Assembly (NCBI RefSeq): GCF_036898465.1
Contig: NZ_JARUMJ010000001.1
Location: 6,758,001-6,822,000 of the forward strand
Direction of reading: 5' to 3'
Source: Streptomyces sp. B21-105
GTDB lineage: Bacteria; Actinomycetota; Actinomycetes; Streptomycetales; Streptomycetaceae
DNA length: 64,000 nucleotides
The position numbers were made by a program, and so were the translations under genes. The notes below the pieces were generated by a model. That model saw only the letters and a program-made list of their open reading frames with translations, made no database searches and was not told where the DNA came from. Positions 1-8,514 of this stretch are shown in pieces (the stretch's first letter is position 1; every line of letters starts with the position of its first letter).

Positions 1-998
1 GCAAGTCGTCCTGCATCAACTGTCTGATCACCTCGGTCATGATGCGGGCGACTCCCGAGGACGTCCGGATGATCCTGGTCGACCCCAAGCGTGTGGAGCT
101 GACGGCCTACGAGGGCATCCCGCACCTGATCACGCCGATCATCACCAACCCGAAGCGGGCGGCCGAGGCGCTCCAGTGGGTCGTCCGCGAGATGGACCTG
201 CGCTACGACGACCTCGCCGCGTACGGCTACCGACACATCGACGACTTCAACCGCGCCGTGCGCGAGGGGAACGTCAAGTCGCCCGAGGGCAGCGAGCGCG
301 AGCTCCAGCCGTACCCCTACCTGCTGGTGATCGTCGACGAGCTCGCCGACCTGATGATGGTCGCGCCGCGGGACGTGGAGGACTCCATCGTGCGCATCAC
401 GCAGCTCGCGCGCGCGGCGGGAATCCACCTGGTGCTGGCCACGCAGCGCCCGTCGGTGGACGTCGTCACCGGTCTGATCAAGGCGAACGTGCCCTCGCGG
501 CTCGCCTTCGCCACCTCCTCGCTCGCCGACTCGAGGGTCATCCTCGACCAGCCGGGCGCCGAGAAGCTCATCGGCAAGGGCGACGGGCTGTTCCTGCCGA
601 TGGGGGCGAACAAGCCCACCCGTATGCAGGGCGCCTTCGTGACCGAGGCCGAGGTCGCGACCGTCGTCCAGCACTGCAAGGACCAGATGGCCCCCGTCTT
701 CCGGGACGACGTCACCGTGGGCACGAAGCAGAAGAAGGAGATCGACGAGGACATCGGTGACGACCTGGACCTGCTGTGCCAGGCGGCCGAGCTGGTCGTC
801 TCCACCCAGTTCGGGTCGACGTCCATGCTCCAGCGCAAGCTGCGGGTCGGCTTCGCCAAGGCCGGACGGCTGATGGACCTGATGGAGTCGCGGAACATCG
901 TCGGGCCCAGCGAGGGATCGAAGGCGCGTGACGTTCTGGTGAAGCCGGACGAGTTGGATGGCGTCCTCGCGGTGATCCGAGGGCAGTCCGAGGGGTAG
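1..998 (+). CDS. ftsK: DNA translocase FtsK/SpoIIIE, C-terminal part (5' end outside window)
   Basis: Partial gene, read in the frame beginning at base 3. It opens on the lysine and serines of the Walker A loop (KSSCIN) of the motor domain. The Walker B-like stretch [13 protein letters not shown] follows, then the motif [24 protein letters not shown] typical of FtsK/SpoIIIE motors. The last ~75 residues ([28 protein letters not shown]) match the winged-helix gamma domain that reads polar chromosomal sequences. The family is a membrane-anchored hexameric ATPase that pumps DNA through septa, in Streptomyces at sporulation septa. The N-terminal membrane segments are not visible. Confidence 0.95.
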   Translation, partial: KSSCINCLITSVMMRATPEDVRMILVDPKRVELTAYEGIPHLITPIITNPKRAAEALQWVVREMDLRYDDLAAYGYRHIDDFNRAVREGNVKSPEGSERELQPYPYLLVIVDELADLMMVAPRDVEDSIVRITQLARAAGIHLVLATQRPSVDVVTGLIKANVPSRLAFATSSLADSRVILDQPGAEKLIGKGDGLFLPMGANKPTRMQGAFVTEAEVATVVQHCKDQMAPVFRDDVTVGTKQKKEIDEDIGDDLDLLCQAAELVVSTQFGSTSMLQRKLRVGFAKAGRLMDLMESRNIVGPSEGSKARDVLVKPDELDGVLAVIRGQSEG

Positions 999-1042
999 AC
1001 GTCAGTCGAGGGAACCGGGTGCCGGTCGTGACTCACCCGTTA

Positions 1043-1065
1043 GGAAACGTTGAGCAACCGTTTCC
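1043..1065 (+). terminator. hairpin after ftsK
   Basis: GGAAACG pairs with CGTTTCC around a short inner TTG/CAA stem with a one-base bulge, 45 bases after the ftsK stop. It is followed by CTTTG rather than a T tract, so it is only a candidate terminator. Confidence 0.4.
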
Positions 1066-1184
1066 CTTTGCCGTACGTCCAGTTGAGCGAGAGGCAGGTG
1101 CGGTTCCCCGCCAGGGGTCCGGTCACCGGCCCGCCATCGATGTGTCCGGGCCATACCGATGGCGTACAAAGACCCACCGTCCGG

Positions 1185-1215
1185 TTGCCCCTCCCTTCGG
1201 CACCCCCCCTAGACT
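1185..1215 (+). promoter_or_regulatory. candidate promoter for the HTH gene
   Basis: TTGCCC at 1185-1190 and TAGACT at 1210-1215 resemble the -35 and -10 boxes of the Streptomyces principal sigma factor. The 19-base spacer is longer than optimal. The -10 box lies 42 bases before the chosen GTG start. Confidence 0.4.
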
Positions 1216-1257
1216 GAACCTCCAGCACAGGTGGCTATACGCTCGAAAGGCGCCCCC

Positions 1258-2097
1258 GTGTCCATCGGCAACTCCCCTGAAGACGAGCGTCCCTTCGAAG
1301 ACCCGTCCGAGGAAGCCCCCTTCTCCATCGGCCGGGCGCTGCAGCAGGCCCGCATCGCGGCCGGGCTGACCGTCGACGACGTCAGTACGGCCACCCGGGT
1401 GCGCATCGTCATCGTGCACGCCATCGAGGCGGACGACTTCGCCCCCTGCGGCGGGGACGTCTACGCGCGCGGGCACATCCGGACCCTGGCCAGGGCCGTC
1501 CACCTGGATCCCGCCCCGCTGATCGACCGGTACGACGCCACCCACGGCGGCCGCCCGGCACCGACCCCCGCAGCGCCCATGTTCGAAGCGGAACGCATCC
1601 GCCCCGAGCGCCGCGGACCCAACTGGACCGCGGCCATGGTCGCCGCGATCGTCGCGGTCGTCGGCTTCGTCGGCTTCACCGCCTTCAAGGGCGGCGACGA
1701 CGACGGGTCGACGAAACAGGTCGCCGAAGGCGCCACCCCCACGACCGGCAGGACCCCCTCGCCCACACCGAAGACCGACAAGCCGGTCGACGGCAATCCC
1801 GAGCCCTCCGACAGCGCCATCGCCGCCGCGCCGCAGGACAAGGTGACCGTCCAGGTCGTCGCCGCCGACGGGAAGAGCTGGGTCTCTGTCAAGGACCACA
1901 CCGGCCGCCTGCTCTTCGACGACCTGCTGAAGAAGGGCGCCTCCCGGACCTTCCAGGACAGCAAGAAGATCAACCTCATCCTCGGCGACGCCGGCGCCGT
2001 CGACCTGTACGTCAACGGCAAGAAGCTGAACGACGACTTCCAGCCGGGCGCGGTGGAGCGGCTGACGTACACGAAGGGCGACCCACAGGTCGGATGA
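1258..2097 (+). CDS. RodZ-like membrane-anchored helix-turn-helix protein
   Basis: 279 aa. Residues ~15-90 ([27 protein letters not shown]) form an HTH of the RodZ/HTH_25 type. A single membrane segment follows ([19 protein letters not shown]), then a Pro/Thr linker. The C-terminal ~90-residue beta domain ([18 protein letters not shown]...[15 protein letters not shown]) resembles the DUF4115 domain of RodZ. An in-frame GTG exists at 1231, but GTG 1258 has GAAAGG seven bases upstream and is preferred. The cytoplasmic HTH plus extracellular domain suggests a role at the cell envelope rather than as a classical repressor. That role is inferred. Confidence 0.8.
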   Translation: MSIGNSPEDERPFEDPSEEAPFSIGRALQQARIAAGLTVDDVSTATRVRIVIVHAIEADDFAPCGGDVYARGHIRTLARAVHLDPAPLIDRYDATHGGRPAPTPAAPMFEAERIRPERRGPNWTAAMVAAIVAVVGFVGFTAFKGGDDDGSTKQVAEGATPTTGRTPSPTPKTDKPVDGNPEPSDSAIAAAPQDKVTVQVVAADGKSWVSVKDHTGRLLFDDLLKKGASRTFQDSKKINLILGDAGAVDLYVNGKKLNDDFQPGAVERLTYTKGDPQVG

Positions 2098-2183
2098 GCG
2101 GGCGTTTCCCGGTGTGACGGGGGCGTACGGCGGGGTCGGCGAAGATCGTCAACCCCGTCGACGTCCGCTGTCGGCAGGACAAA

Positions 2184-2189
2184 GTAGTC
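2184..2189 (+). promoter_or_regulatory. -10-like box directly before rimO (possible leaderless start)
   Basis: TAGTCT ends eight bases before the rimO ATG, so transcription from it would begin at or next to the start codon. No Shine-Dalgarno sequence is visible before the ATG, which fits leaderless translation. No good -35 box is present. Confidence 0.35.
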
Positions 2190-2197
2190 TTGAGCCC

Positions 2198-3667
2198 ATG
2201 CCTGAACGCCGTACCGTCGCACTCGTCACTCTTGGCTGCGCCCGCAACGAGGTGGACTCGGAGGAGCTCGCAGGCCGTTTGGAGGCGGACGGCTGGCAGC
2301 TCGTGGAGGACGCCGAGGACGCGGACGTCGCCGTCGTCAACACCTGCGGCTTCGTCGACGCCGCCAAGAAGGACTCCGTCGACGCCCTCCTGGAGGCCAA
2401 CGACCTCAAGGGGCACGGCAGAACCCAGGCCGTCGTGGCTGTGGGCTGCATGGCCGAGCGGTACGGCAAGGAGCTCGCCGAGGCCCTTCCCGAAGCCGAC
2501 GGCGTGCTCGGCTTCGACGACTACAGCGACATCTCCGACCGCCTCCAGACCATTCTGAACGGCGGCATCCACGCCTCCCACACCCCGCGTGACCGGCGCA
2601 AGCTGCTGCCGATCAGCCCGGCCGAGCGCCAGTCGGCGACCGACGTGGCGCTGCCCGGCCACGGCGCGCCCACCGACCTCCCCGAGGGCCTGGCCCCGCA
2701 GTCCGGCCCCCGCGCCCCCCTGCGCCGACGGCTGGACGGCGCGCCGGTCGCCTCCGTCAAGCTCGCCTCCGGCTGCGACCGGCGCTGCTCCTTCTGCGCC
2801 ATCCCCTCGTTCCGCGGCTCCTTCATCTCACGCCGGCCGAGCGACGTGCTGAACGAGACACGGTGGCTGGCCGAGCAGGGCGTCAAGGAGGTCATGCTGG
2901 TCTCCGAGAACAACACCTCCTACGGCAAGGACCTCGGCGACATCCGCCTCCTGGAGTCGTTGCTGCCCGAGCTCGCCGAGGTCGACGGCCTGGAGCGGGT
3001 GCGCGTCAGCTACCTCCAGCCGGCCGAGATGCGGCCCGGCCTGATCGACGTGCTGACCTCGACGCCGAAGATCGCGCCCTATTTCGACCTGTCCTTCCAG
3101 CACTCCGCGCCCGGTGTGCTGCGCGCGATGCGCCGCTTCGGCGACACCGACCGCTTCCTGGAGCTCCTGGACACCATCCGCGGCAAGGCGCCCCAGGCGG
3201 GTGTGCGTTCCAACTTCATCGTGGGCTTCCCGGGCGAGTCCGAGGCCGATCTGGCGGAGCTGGAGCGGTTCCTCGACGGCGCACGGCTGGACGCGATCGG
3301 TGTCTTCGGCTACTCCGACGAGGACGGCACGGAGGCGGCGACGTACGACGGCAAGCTGGACGTCGACGTCGTGGCCGAGCGGCTCGCCCGGGTCTCCCGG
3401 CTCGCCGAGGAGCTCGTCTCGCAGCGCGCCGAGGAACGGCTCGGCGAGACCGCCCACGTGCTCGTGGAGTCGATCGACGACGAGGGCGTGCACGGCCGCG
3501 CCGCGCACCAGGCGCCCGAGACGGACGGCCAGGTGCTGCTCACGTCGGGCGAAGGCCTGGGCGTCGGTCGTATGGTCGAGGCGAAGGTGATCGGTACGGA
3601 AGGCGTCGACCTGGTGGCCGAGCCTCTGCAGGGCTCGTTCGGGTGTAGTGAGGAGGCGGGCAGATGA
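2198..3667 (+). CDS. rimO: ribosomal protein S12 methylthiotransferase RimO
   Basis: 489 aa, slightly longer than typical RimO. The N-terminal MTTase domain carries cysteines in [17 protein letters not shown] and VGCMAERYG. The radical-SAM cluster motif CDRRCSFC (C-x3-C-x2-C) follows, and a C-terminal TRAM-like beta domain ends the protein. These features fit methylthiolation of the conserved aspartate of ribosomal protein S12. The ATG at 2198 gives the family N-terminus ([19 protein letters not shown]); the open frame extends upstream without further homology. The stop overlaps the pgsA start (ATGA). Confidence 0.95.
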   Translation: MPERRTVALVTLGCARNEVDSEELAGRLEADGWQLVEDAEDADVAVVNTCGFVDAAKKDSVDALLEANDLKGHGRTQAVVAVGCMAERYGKELAEALPEADGVLGFDDYSDISDRLQTILNGGIHASHTPRDRRKLLPISPAERQSATDVALPGHGAPTDLPEGLAPQSGPRAPLRRRLDGAPVASVKLASGCDRRCSFCAIPSFRGSFISRRPSDVLNETRWLAEQGVKEVMLVSENNTSYGKDLGDIRLLESLLPELAEVDGLERVRVSYLQPAEMRPGLIDVLTSTPKIAPYFDLSFQHSAPGVLRAMRRFGDTDRFLELLDTIRGKAPQAGVRSNFIVGFPGESEADLAELERFLDGARLDAIGVFGYSDEDGTEAATYDGKLDVDVVAERLARVSRLAEELVSQRAEERLGETAHVLVESIDDEGVHGRAAHQAPETDGQVLLTSGEGLGVGRMVEAKVIGTEGVDLVAEPLQGSFGCSEEAGR

Positions 3668-4533
3668 CGGGCGTTCCGGCATCGGCCGCAGGCGGTTCCT
3701 CGCACGCGTCGGCCGCGCAGTCCGCCGCCGCGGAGGGTCCGCACGCCGCGCAGGGTCCGCATGCCGCGCAGGGTCCGCATGCCGCGCAGGCTCCGCAGGC
3801 TCCGCATGCGGTGGCGGCCGAGCAGGCCGCGGTGTCGGCTGTGTCGGCTGTGGGTCCGACCGCCGCCGACGTCGCCGGGCCCGCCGACCCCGAGGGCGGC
3901 GCCAAGCCGCAGCGGGGGGCGAAGCTGGCGGCCGCCGCCGTCAATCAGGCGAGTGTGTGGAACATCGCCAACCTTCTGACGATGCTTCGGCTGGTCCTGG
4001 TGCCGGGCTTCGTCGCGCTGATGCTGGCCGACGGCGGCTATGACCCGGCGTGGCGCTCGTTCGCCTGGGCGGCCTTCGCCATCGCCATGATCACCGACCT
4101 GTTCGACGGGCATCTGGCCCGCACGTACAACCTCGTCACCGACTTCGGGAAGATCGCCGACCCCATCGCCGACAAGGCGATCATGGGAGCGGCACTGATC
4201 TGTCTCTCCGCGCTCGGCGACCTGCCGTGGTGGGTGACGATCGTGATTCTGGGCCGGGAACTCGGCATCACCCTCATGCGTTTCGTGGTCATCCGGTACG
4301 GCGTGATCCCGGCGAGCCGTGGCGGCAAGCTCAAGACGCTCGTCCAGGGCATCGCCGTCGGCATGTACGTCTTGGCGCTGACGGGGTGGCTGGCCACCCT
4401 GCGGTGGTGGGTGATGGCTGCCGCGGTCGTCCTGACCGTGGTGACCGGGCTCGACTATGTGAGACAGGCCATCGTGCTGCGCCGGGCGGGAATCGCCGAG
4501 CGTCATGCCGCGGCGGAGGAGACGCAGGCGTGA
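3664..4533 (+). CDS. pgsA: CDP-diacylglycerol--glycerol-3-phosphate 3-phosphatidyltransferase
   Basis: 289 aa integral membrane enzyme for the committed step of phosphatidylglycerol and cardiolipin synthesis. The CDP-alcohol phosphotransferase signature DG-x2-AR-x8-G-x3-D-x3-D is intact ([20 protein letters not shown], then the last Asp). Several hydrophobic helices follow. The first ~80 residues are an unusual Ala/Gln/His-rich extension with three tandem GPHAAQ units, probably cytoplasmic and disordered. The gene overlaps rimO by four bases and cinA by four bases, so the three are translationally coupled. Confidence 0.92.
   Translation: MTGVPASAAGGSSHASAAQSAAAEGPHAAQGPHAAQGPHAAQAPQAPHAVAAEQAAVSAVSAVGPTAADVAGPADPEGGAKPQRGAKLAAAAVNQASVWNIANLLTMLRLVLVPGFVALMLADGGYDPAWRSFAWAAFAIAMITDLFDGHLARTYNLVTDFGKIADPIADKAIMGAALICLSALGDLPWWVTIVILGRELGITLMRFVVIRYGVIPASRGGKLKTLVQGIAVGMYVLALTGWLATLRWWVMAAAVVLTVVTGLDYVRQAIVLRRAGIAERHAAAEETQA
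3736..3789 (+). repeat. three 18-bp tandem repeats inside pgsA
   Basis: Near-identical units at 3736-3753, 3754-3771 and 3772-3789, each encoding GPHAAQ. The units differ at one or two third-codon positions. The repeats keep frame, so copy number can vary without breaking pgsA. Confidence 0.85.
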
Positions 4534-5075
4534 ACTCCACGGCCGCCGACGTGGTGCGACTACTCACAGCGACAGGCGGGACGCTTGCCGTGGCCGAGTC
4601 GCTTACCGGCGGTCTGGTCGCGGCGGAGATCACATCGGTACCCGGTGCGTCCAAGGTCTTCCGGGGTTCGGTCACGGCGTACGCCACCGAGCTCAAGCAC
4701 GAGCTGCTCGGCGTCGAAACCGGCCTGCTCGCCGCGCGGGGAGCGGTGGACGCGCAGGTCGCGGCGCAGATGGCGGCCGGTGTGCGCAAGGCACTCGGTG
4801 CCGACTGGGGTCTCGCTACCACCGGCGTGGCCGGCCCCGACGCTCAGGACGGACAGCCTGTGGGCACCGTCTTCGTGGCCGTGGACGGACCGCCCGGTTC
4901 GGATCCCGGTTCTGCCGCTGGCGGAAAAGTGGAGGCCCTGCGGTTGAACGGCGACCGGGCGGAAATTCGTAGAGAGAGTGTACGGAGCGTACTCGCACTG
5001 CTCCTGAGCGAGCTTGCGGGCGAACAGACCGGGAACGAGCGGGCACAGGATACGGAACAGAACGGGGGGTTTTGA
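4530..5075 (+). CDS. cinA: CinA-family nicotinamide-nucleotide amidohydrolase
   Basis: 181 aa, matching the stand-alone C-terminal CinA/PncC domain without the N-terminal MoaB-like domain. Family motifs are AESLTGGLVAAEITSVPGASKVFRGSVTAYA near the N-terminus and LATTGVAGPDAQDGQPVGTVFVAV in the middle. The enzyme deamidates NMN to nicotinate mononucleotide in pyridine-nucleotide recycling. The GTG start overlaps the pgsA stop (GTGA). The C-terminus ends in a hydrophilic tail. Confidence 0.9.
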   Translation: MNSTAADVVRLLTATGGTLAVAESLTGGLVAAEITSVPGASKVFRGSVTAYATELKHELLGVETGLLAARGAVDAQVAAQMAAGVRKALGADWGLATTGVAGPDAQDGQPVGTVFVAVDGPPGSDPGSAAGGKVEALRLNGDRAEIRRESVRSVLALLLSELAGEQTGNERAQDTEQNGGF

Positions 5076-5184
5076 TGTTTGCAGCCCTGAGTGAACACGA
5101 CATCGCTCCCCGCACGGCCGCAGCGCGAGGCGGTACGGTGGGGCGTGAAGGATGCGGCTACGCGGTCCGAGGAGGGAGCCACCG

Positions 5185-5565
5185 ATGATTCTGCTCCGTC
5201 GCCTGCTGGGTGACGTGCTGCGTCGGCAGCGCCAGCGCCAGGGCCGTACTCTGCGCGAAGTCTCCTCGTCCGCCCGAGTCTCACTCGGCTATCTCTCCGA
5301 GGTGGAGCGGGGGCAGAAGGAGGCATCCTCCGAGCTGCTCTCCGCCATCTGCGACGCGTTGGACGTACGGATGTCCGAGCTCATGCGGGAAGTGAGCGAC
5401 GAGCTCGCCCTCGCGGAGCTGGCACAGTCTGCAGCGGCCACCCCCAGCCAGCCTGTGCCCACGTCGGTTCGTCCGATGCTGGGTTCCGTGTCGGTGACCG
5501 GTGTGCCTCCGGAGCGGGTGACCATCAAGGCACCCGCCGAGGCGGTGGACGTGGTCGCCGCGTGA
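5185..5565 (+). CDS. clgR: XRE-family regulator of the ClgR type
   Basis: 126 aa. An HTH at residues ~8-70 ([45 protein letters not shown]) has the recognition-helix sequence found in actinobacterial ClgR, the activator of clp protease genes. The C-terminus is short and Val/Ala-rich, ending VVAA, which would suit the Clp-dependent turnover known for Streptomyces ClgR. An upstream in-frame ATG at 5152 is less likely because ATG 5185 follows GGAGGGAG at good spacing. A hairpin follows the gene. Confidence 0.85.
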   Translation: MILLRRLLGDVLRRQRQRQGRTLREVSSSARVSLGYLSEVERGQKEASSELLSAICDALDVRMSELMREVSDELALAELAQSAAATPSQPVPTSVRPMLGSVSVTGVPPERVTIKAPAEAVDVVAA

Positions 5566-5647
5566 GACGCACGTGCGTCGGCCTCTGAGCCGGCGCGGGC
5601 ACGTGCGCAGGTACGTGTACTGGCAAGTGTGAGGCCCCGGCCGGGGT

Positions 5648-5669
5648 TTCTCCGGAAAGACCCGGAGAA
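5648..5669 (+). terminator. terminator after clgR
   Basis: TTCTCCGG pairs with CCGGAGAA around a six-base loop, 83 bases past the stop. It lies between two GGGGTTT runs; the second (GGGGTTTTT, 5689-5697 region) could act as the release tract. Imperfect direct repeats of GGTCCGGGCTC follow up to ~5800. Confidence 0.55.
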
Positions 5670-5871
5670 GGTGCGGTCGGGGTTTTTCGCGTCCTTGGTT
5701 CGGTCCGGGTCCGGTTCGGCCGGGGGCTGTTTCTGTTGAGGCCTGGTTCGGTCCGGGCTCGGTCCGGGCTCGGTCCTGGCCGGGTCGGTCCTGTCCGGGG
5801 TCCGTTTGCCGGTGCCGGTGACCGAGGTCATCGTGGAGAGGCACGGCGGGGGCCAACCACCGGAGGTACGG

Positions 5872-6342
5872 ATGTACGTCGTGAAGAGTCCCCTGCCCGA
5901 CGCCGACCTGAAGATCGTCTCGCAGGCGCTGCAAGGCGCGCTCGTCGATCTGGTCGACCTGTCGCTCGTCGCCAAACAGGTCCACTGGAATGTCGTGGGG
6001 CCGCGCTTCCGGTCCGTGCACCTCCAGCTGGACGAGGTCGTGGACGTCGCCCGCGCCCACTCCGACACCGTGGCGGAGCGGGCCTCGGCGCTGGGCGTCT
6101 CGCCGGACGGCCGCGCGGCGACCGTGGCCTCCGGCAGCGGGATCGACGCGGTGGCGGAGGGCTGGGTCAAGGACTCCGACGCGATCGGGACGCTGGTCGC
6201 CGCTCTGGGGGCGGTGATCACCCGAATGCGGGAACGGGTGGCGGCCACGGGCGACGCGGATCCGGTGAGCGAGGACATCTTCATCGGGATCACCGCCGAC
6301 CTCGAGAAGCATCACTGGATGTTCCAGGCGGCGAACGTCTGA
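5872..6342 (+). CDS. dps: Dps-family ferritin-like DNA-protection protein, 3' end rebuilt by the prophage
   Basis: 156 aa. The Dps ferroxidase residues are in place: His38 (VHWN), His50 (SVHLQLDE), and Asp65 and Glu69 (HSDTVAER), with the family spacing 12/15/4. Such dodecamers oxidise and store iron and shield DNA during oxidative stress. ATG 5872 follows CGGAGG five bases upstream; earlier in-frame starts add no homology. The prophage attL core lies inside the last codons, so the protein now ends HHWMFQAANV. The stranded original end at 45769 reads HHWMFQAENA. Confidence 0.93.
   Translation: MYVVKSPLPDADLKIVSQALQGALVDLVDLSLVAKQVHWNVVGPRFRSVHLQLDEVVDVARAHSDTVAERASALGVSPDGRAATVASGSGIDAVAEGWVKDSDAIGTLVAALGAVITRMRERVAATGDADPVSEDIFIGITADLEKHHWMFQAANV
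6310..6331. other. attL core (22 bp)
   Basis: The sequence starting CATCACTGGATG and ending TTCCAGGCGG is identical at 45737-45758. Similarity continues imperfectly (a one-base mismatch, then GAACG). It lies in the coding sequence of dps and encodes the H-W-M-F-Q-A region. Confidence 0.9.
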
Positions 6343-6380
6343 TCAGGTCAGCGCTGTGAGTCGCCTCTGACCTGCATGTT

Positions 6381-6426
6381 CGACGCGTTCAATGCGTTGC
6401 AATGCGTTGCATCGCGTCGCGTTGTT
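6381..6426. repeat. GCAACG-type repeats next to attL
   Basis: Two exact tandem copies of AATGCGTTGC occupy 6391-6410. They are flanked by CGACGCGTTC and ATCGCGTCGCGTTG, which are degenerate versions. On the minus strand these read GCAACGCATT. Related GCAACGAA units lie beside the repressor at 43572-43600 and 44177-44205. The position 60-95 bases from the crossover core suits arm-type integrase sites. Repressor operators are the alternative. Confidence 0.65.
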
Positions 6427-6476
6427 CTACGGAAGGGGACCGGAATTTCGCCGCTCGGCGGAAGGTTCACGGAACG

Positions 6477-6515
6477 CACGGAGCCCCCGGCCAGTCCTCG
6501 GCCGGGGGCTCCGTG
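6477..6515 (+). terminator. strong hairpin downstream of dps, brought by the phage
   Basis: A perfect 16-bp stem (CACGGAGCCCCCGGCC with its complement) closes a seven-base loop. It lies 135 bases past the dps stop and inside the prophage, so it would insulate phage DNA from dps transcription. Confidence 0.8.
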
Positions 6516-6744
6516 GTCACCCCTCCACCAGCAGCCGGGGCGCGGCCCTGGCGGAGGGTGTTCGTTGGGCGGCTGTTCTGCCGCCGTCGGCTCACCGGAT
6601 AGATGATCCGTACATGCGTTCGATTCGCACCATACCTACGGCACTGCGGCCCGCGCTACCCGTCCGGGCCCTCCATGCGTCTGTCCACGGAAAGCTGAAT
6701 TTATTCCGCTGACTCATGCTCGTGCAGGTCAGAGCGTTTGTCGA
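6516..6744. other. gene-free prophage left end
   Basis: No open frame with a ribosome binding site is seen. Bases ~6595-6720 are noticeably less GC-rich than the surroundings (for example GAATTTATTCC near 6700). They may hold a promoter for the small XRE gene, but no clear -35/-10 pair was identified. Confidence 0.5.
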
Positions 6745-6984
6745 GTGCTTCGTGATCTGCCTGACGACGACGAGTGGATCCGCGCCCAGGGCCAGGTGAT
6801 CGGCGCCCGAGTCCTGGCGCGCCGGACCCAGCTGCGCGCCACCCAAGAGGCCGTCTATCTCGCCGCCCGGGTTGACCGGCGAACACTTCAGGCCCTTGAG
6901 GCCGGCGAGGGCAACCCGACCTACACCACCCTCGCGAAGCTCGCGTACGTCCTCGGCCTGCCGCTGGCTGAGCTCGTCGCATGA
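6745..6984 (+). CDS. small XRE-family DNA-binding protein
   Basis: 79 aa, nearly all one HTH_XRE domain: VIGARVLARRTQLRATQEAVYLAARVDRRTLQALEAGEGNPTYTTLAKLAYVLGLPLAELV. It begins with GTG and lacks an obvious ribosome binding site, so a leaderless message or a different start is possible. It converges on the minus-strand gene ending at 6990. It may control the attL-end accessory module; that is inference. Confidence 0.75.
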   Translation: MLRDLPDDDEWIRAQGQVIGARVLARRTQLRATQEAVYLAARVDRRTLQALEAGEGNPTYTTLAKLAYVLGLPLAELVA

Positions 6985-6989
6985 CCCAG

Positions 6990-7580
6990 TCACCGGTCGG
7001 CCCCGGCTTCCGCCCCGAGGGCGTGCATGCCGGCGGCGATCAGCCGGGCCACCCTGAGCGGCGGGCAGAGCGTCGCCATCGAGGGCATCGGCACCGACCA
7101 GTAGGAGGCGTACGCCTCGCTGTGACGGGTGATGTCCAGCCGCGGCACGCAGAGGTAGTAGCTCTTGCCGAGGCACTCCACGTCCTGTGCGCGCCAGTCG
7201 TCGAGGGCGTCGGCCCACGTGCGTGGGACCGATGCCGGGACCAGGGCGTAGTAGCGGTGGCCCTTCGGGTCGCAGATGACCGGTCCGCCTTCGAAGATCT
7301 CGCCGAGCATCCGGTCGACCTCGGCGGAAGGGAACCGCCCCCCGGTCGCGGCGGCCACCAGGGACGCGGGGATCTGCACGGCGGACATGAGCGTGCCCAT
7401 GGGCAGCGCTGTGATTCCGTTCCTGTCCCACTCCCGGCGGGCCGCCTGGCGCTTGCTGTCGGTGAGGGTGGACAGGAGCCAGTGTTCCGTTGCGAGTTGG
7501 CGGTCGGCGCCCGAGTGCACGAGGACTCCTGGCTCCGTCTGTACAGGGCGGCGGGCGCCCTCTGTGGCCTCGTTGCTCAC
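6990..7580 (-). CDS. unknown actinobacterial protein, divergent partner of the GntR regulator
   Basis: 196 aa, soluble, with no signal peptide. Motifs HWLLSTLTDSKRQAAR, ITALPMGTLMSAVQIPASLV, GGPVICDPKGHRYYALVPAS and VECLGKSYYLCVPRLDIT recall a small Streptomyces family often found near GntR regulators. That family loosely resembles the N-terminal part of plasmid-type primase-polymerase proteins. No catalytic triad is assignable, so the function is open. It reads away from the GntR gene across a shared operator region and is probably under its control. Confidence 0.7.
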   Translation of the reverse strand: MSNEATEGARRPVQTEPGVLVHSGADRQLATEHWLLSTLTDSKRQAARREWDRNGITALPMGTLMSAVQIPASLVAAATGGRFPSAEVDRMLGEIFEGGPVICDPKGHRYYALVPASVPRTWADALDDWRAQDVECLGKSYYLCVPRLDITRHSEAYASYWSVPMPSMATLCPPLRVARLIAAGMHALGAEAGADR

Positions 7581-7632
7581 GTTGCCTCCGTCATGGTCCT
7601 AGGTGGGGCACACTCCGGGGCTGGCCGGAAGC

Positions 7633-7668
7633 GTGACCTAGTTCAGACGATACGCTGAACTAGGTCAC
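7633..7668. promoter_or_regulatory. perfect inverted-repeat operator between divergent genes
   Basis: GTGACCTAGTTCAG at 7633-7646 and its exact complement at 7655-7668 are separated by eight bases. The arms share GTGACCTAGT with two further half sites nearer the GntR gene, so this is most likely its operator. The site lies 53 bases upstream of the 7580 start. Confidence 0.85.
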
Positions 7669-7710
7669 TGACGCCACCCCTTCCCCGCGGCCCGCTACTC
7701 CAGATGATGC

Positions 7711-7745
7711 GTGTCCTAGTACACTCATAGGTGACCTAGTCCAGT
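7711..7745 (+). promoter_or_regulatory. two direct half-operators before the GntR gene
   Basis: GTGTCCTAGTACACT (7711-7725) and GTGACCTAGTCCAGT (7731-7745) repeat the arm of the inverted repeat at 20-base spacing, two helical turns. The second ends 15 bases before the ATG, which suits autorepression. Confidence 0.75.
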
Positions 7746-7760
7746 TACTGCGGAGGAGCC

Positions 7761-8492
7761 ATGACGGACCCGGCCCAGCCCACCTACATGCGCGTAGCCG
7801 AGCGCATCCGGCGCCGCATCCTCGACGGCGAACTCGCCGAGGGCGCCAAGCTGCCGCCCGTCCGAGAGCTCGCCAAGGCTGAGGGCGTCGCCGTGGCCAC
7901 CCTTGGGCGCAGCCTCGACCAGCTCCAGGTCGAGGGCTACATCTCGACATCCCGCCGAGGGACGTTCGTCGCGAACGCGCCGGCCGTCACAGCCAGCGGG
8001 CATGACCGGGTCGTCCGCGTCCAGCGGACTGGGTCCGTCCTCGGCGAGGGCGAGACGATGATCGTCACAAGCGCCGAGCTCATCCGCCCGCCGCTCTACG
8101 TGGCGGAGATCTTCGGGCTGAACGAGGGCGACCAGGTCGTGCGCAGGCAGTGGCACACCGGCCGCGGGAGCCAGCGCCTGATGCTCGCCGTCACCTGGTA
8201 CCCGAGCCATTTCGCGGCCGTGGTTCCTGAGCTTCTCTCGACCTCACGCAGCAGCTCGCCCGGCCTGCTCGCCAAGGTCCAAAAGGCCACGGGCCGGACG
8301 GTCACTGCGGGCCGTGACGACATGCACGCCAGGGATGCCGACGCACGGGAGGCCGGCTTCCTCGGCCTGCGCGTCGGCTCGCCCATCCTCGCCGGGGCTC
8401 ACCGCCTGTGGGACGACCAAGGCGTCATCGAGTACGGCGAATGGTGCCTGCCCTACCGGCTCGTCATCGGCTACGAGTACTCCATCGGGTAG
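7761..8492 (+). CDS. GntR-family regulator with UTRA domain (KorSA-like)
   Basis: 243 aa. The winged HTH at residues ~5-72 (YMRVAERIRRRILDGELAEGAKLPPVRELAKAEGVAVATLGRSLDQLQVEGYI) is followed by a UTRA-type effector domain ending GVIEYGEWCLPYRLVIGYEYS. The arrangement matches KorSA-type repressors of Streptomyces integrative elements and HutC-like regulators. It has a good ribosome binding site (GGAGGAG) and three related operator elements upstream. It probably represses itself and the divergent 6990-7580 gene. A terminator lies 23 bases after the stop. Confidence 0.85.
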   Translation: MTDPAQPTYMRVAERIRRRILDGELAEGAKLPPVRELAKAEGVAVATLGRSLDQLQVEGYISTSRRGTFVANAPAVTASGHDRVVRVQRTGSVLGEGETMIVTSAELIRPPLYVAEIFGLNEGDQVVRRQWHTGRGSQRLMLAVTWYPSHFAAVVPELLSTSRSSSPGLLAKVQKATGRTVTAGRDDMHARDADAREAGFLGLRVGSPILAGAHRLWDDQGVIEYGEWCLPYRLVIGYEYSIG

Positions 8493-8514
8493 TGCCGCAC
8501 GGCACGACGAAGAT

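Noticed and set aside
6585..6650. tRNA-like TTCGATTC and a CGGA/TCCG stem near the left end
   Set aside because: The seven-base loop lacks U at position 33, no acceptor or D stem can be formed, and the T stem has a mismatch. Not a tRNA.
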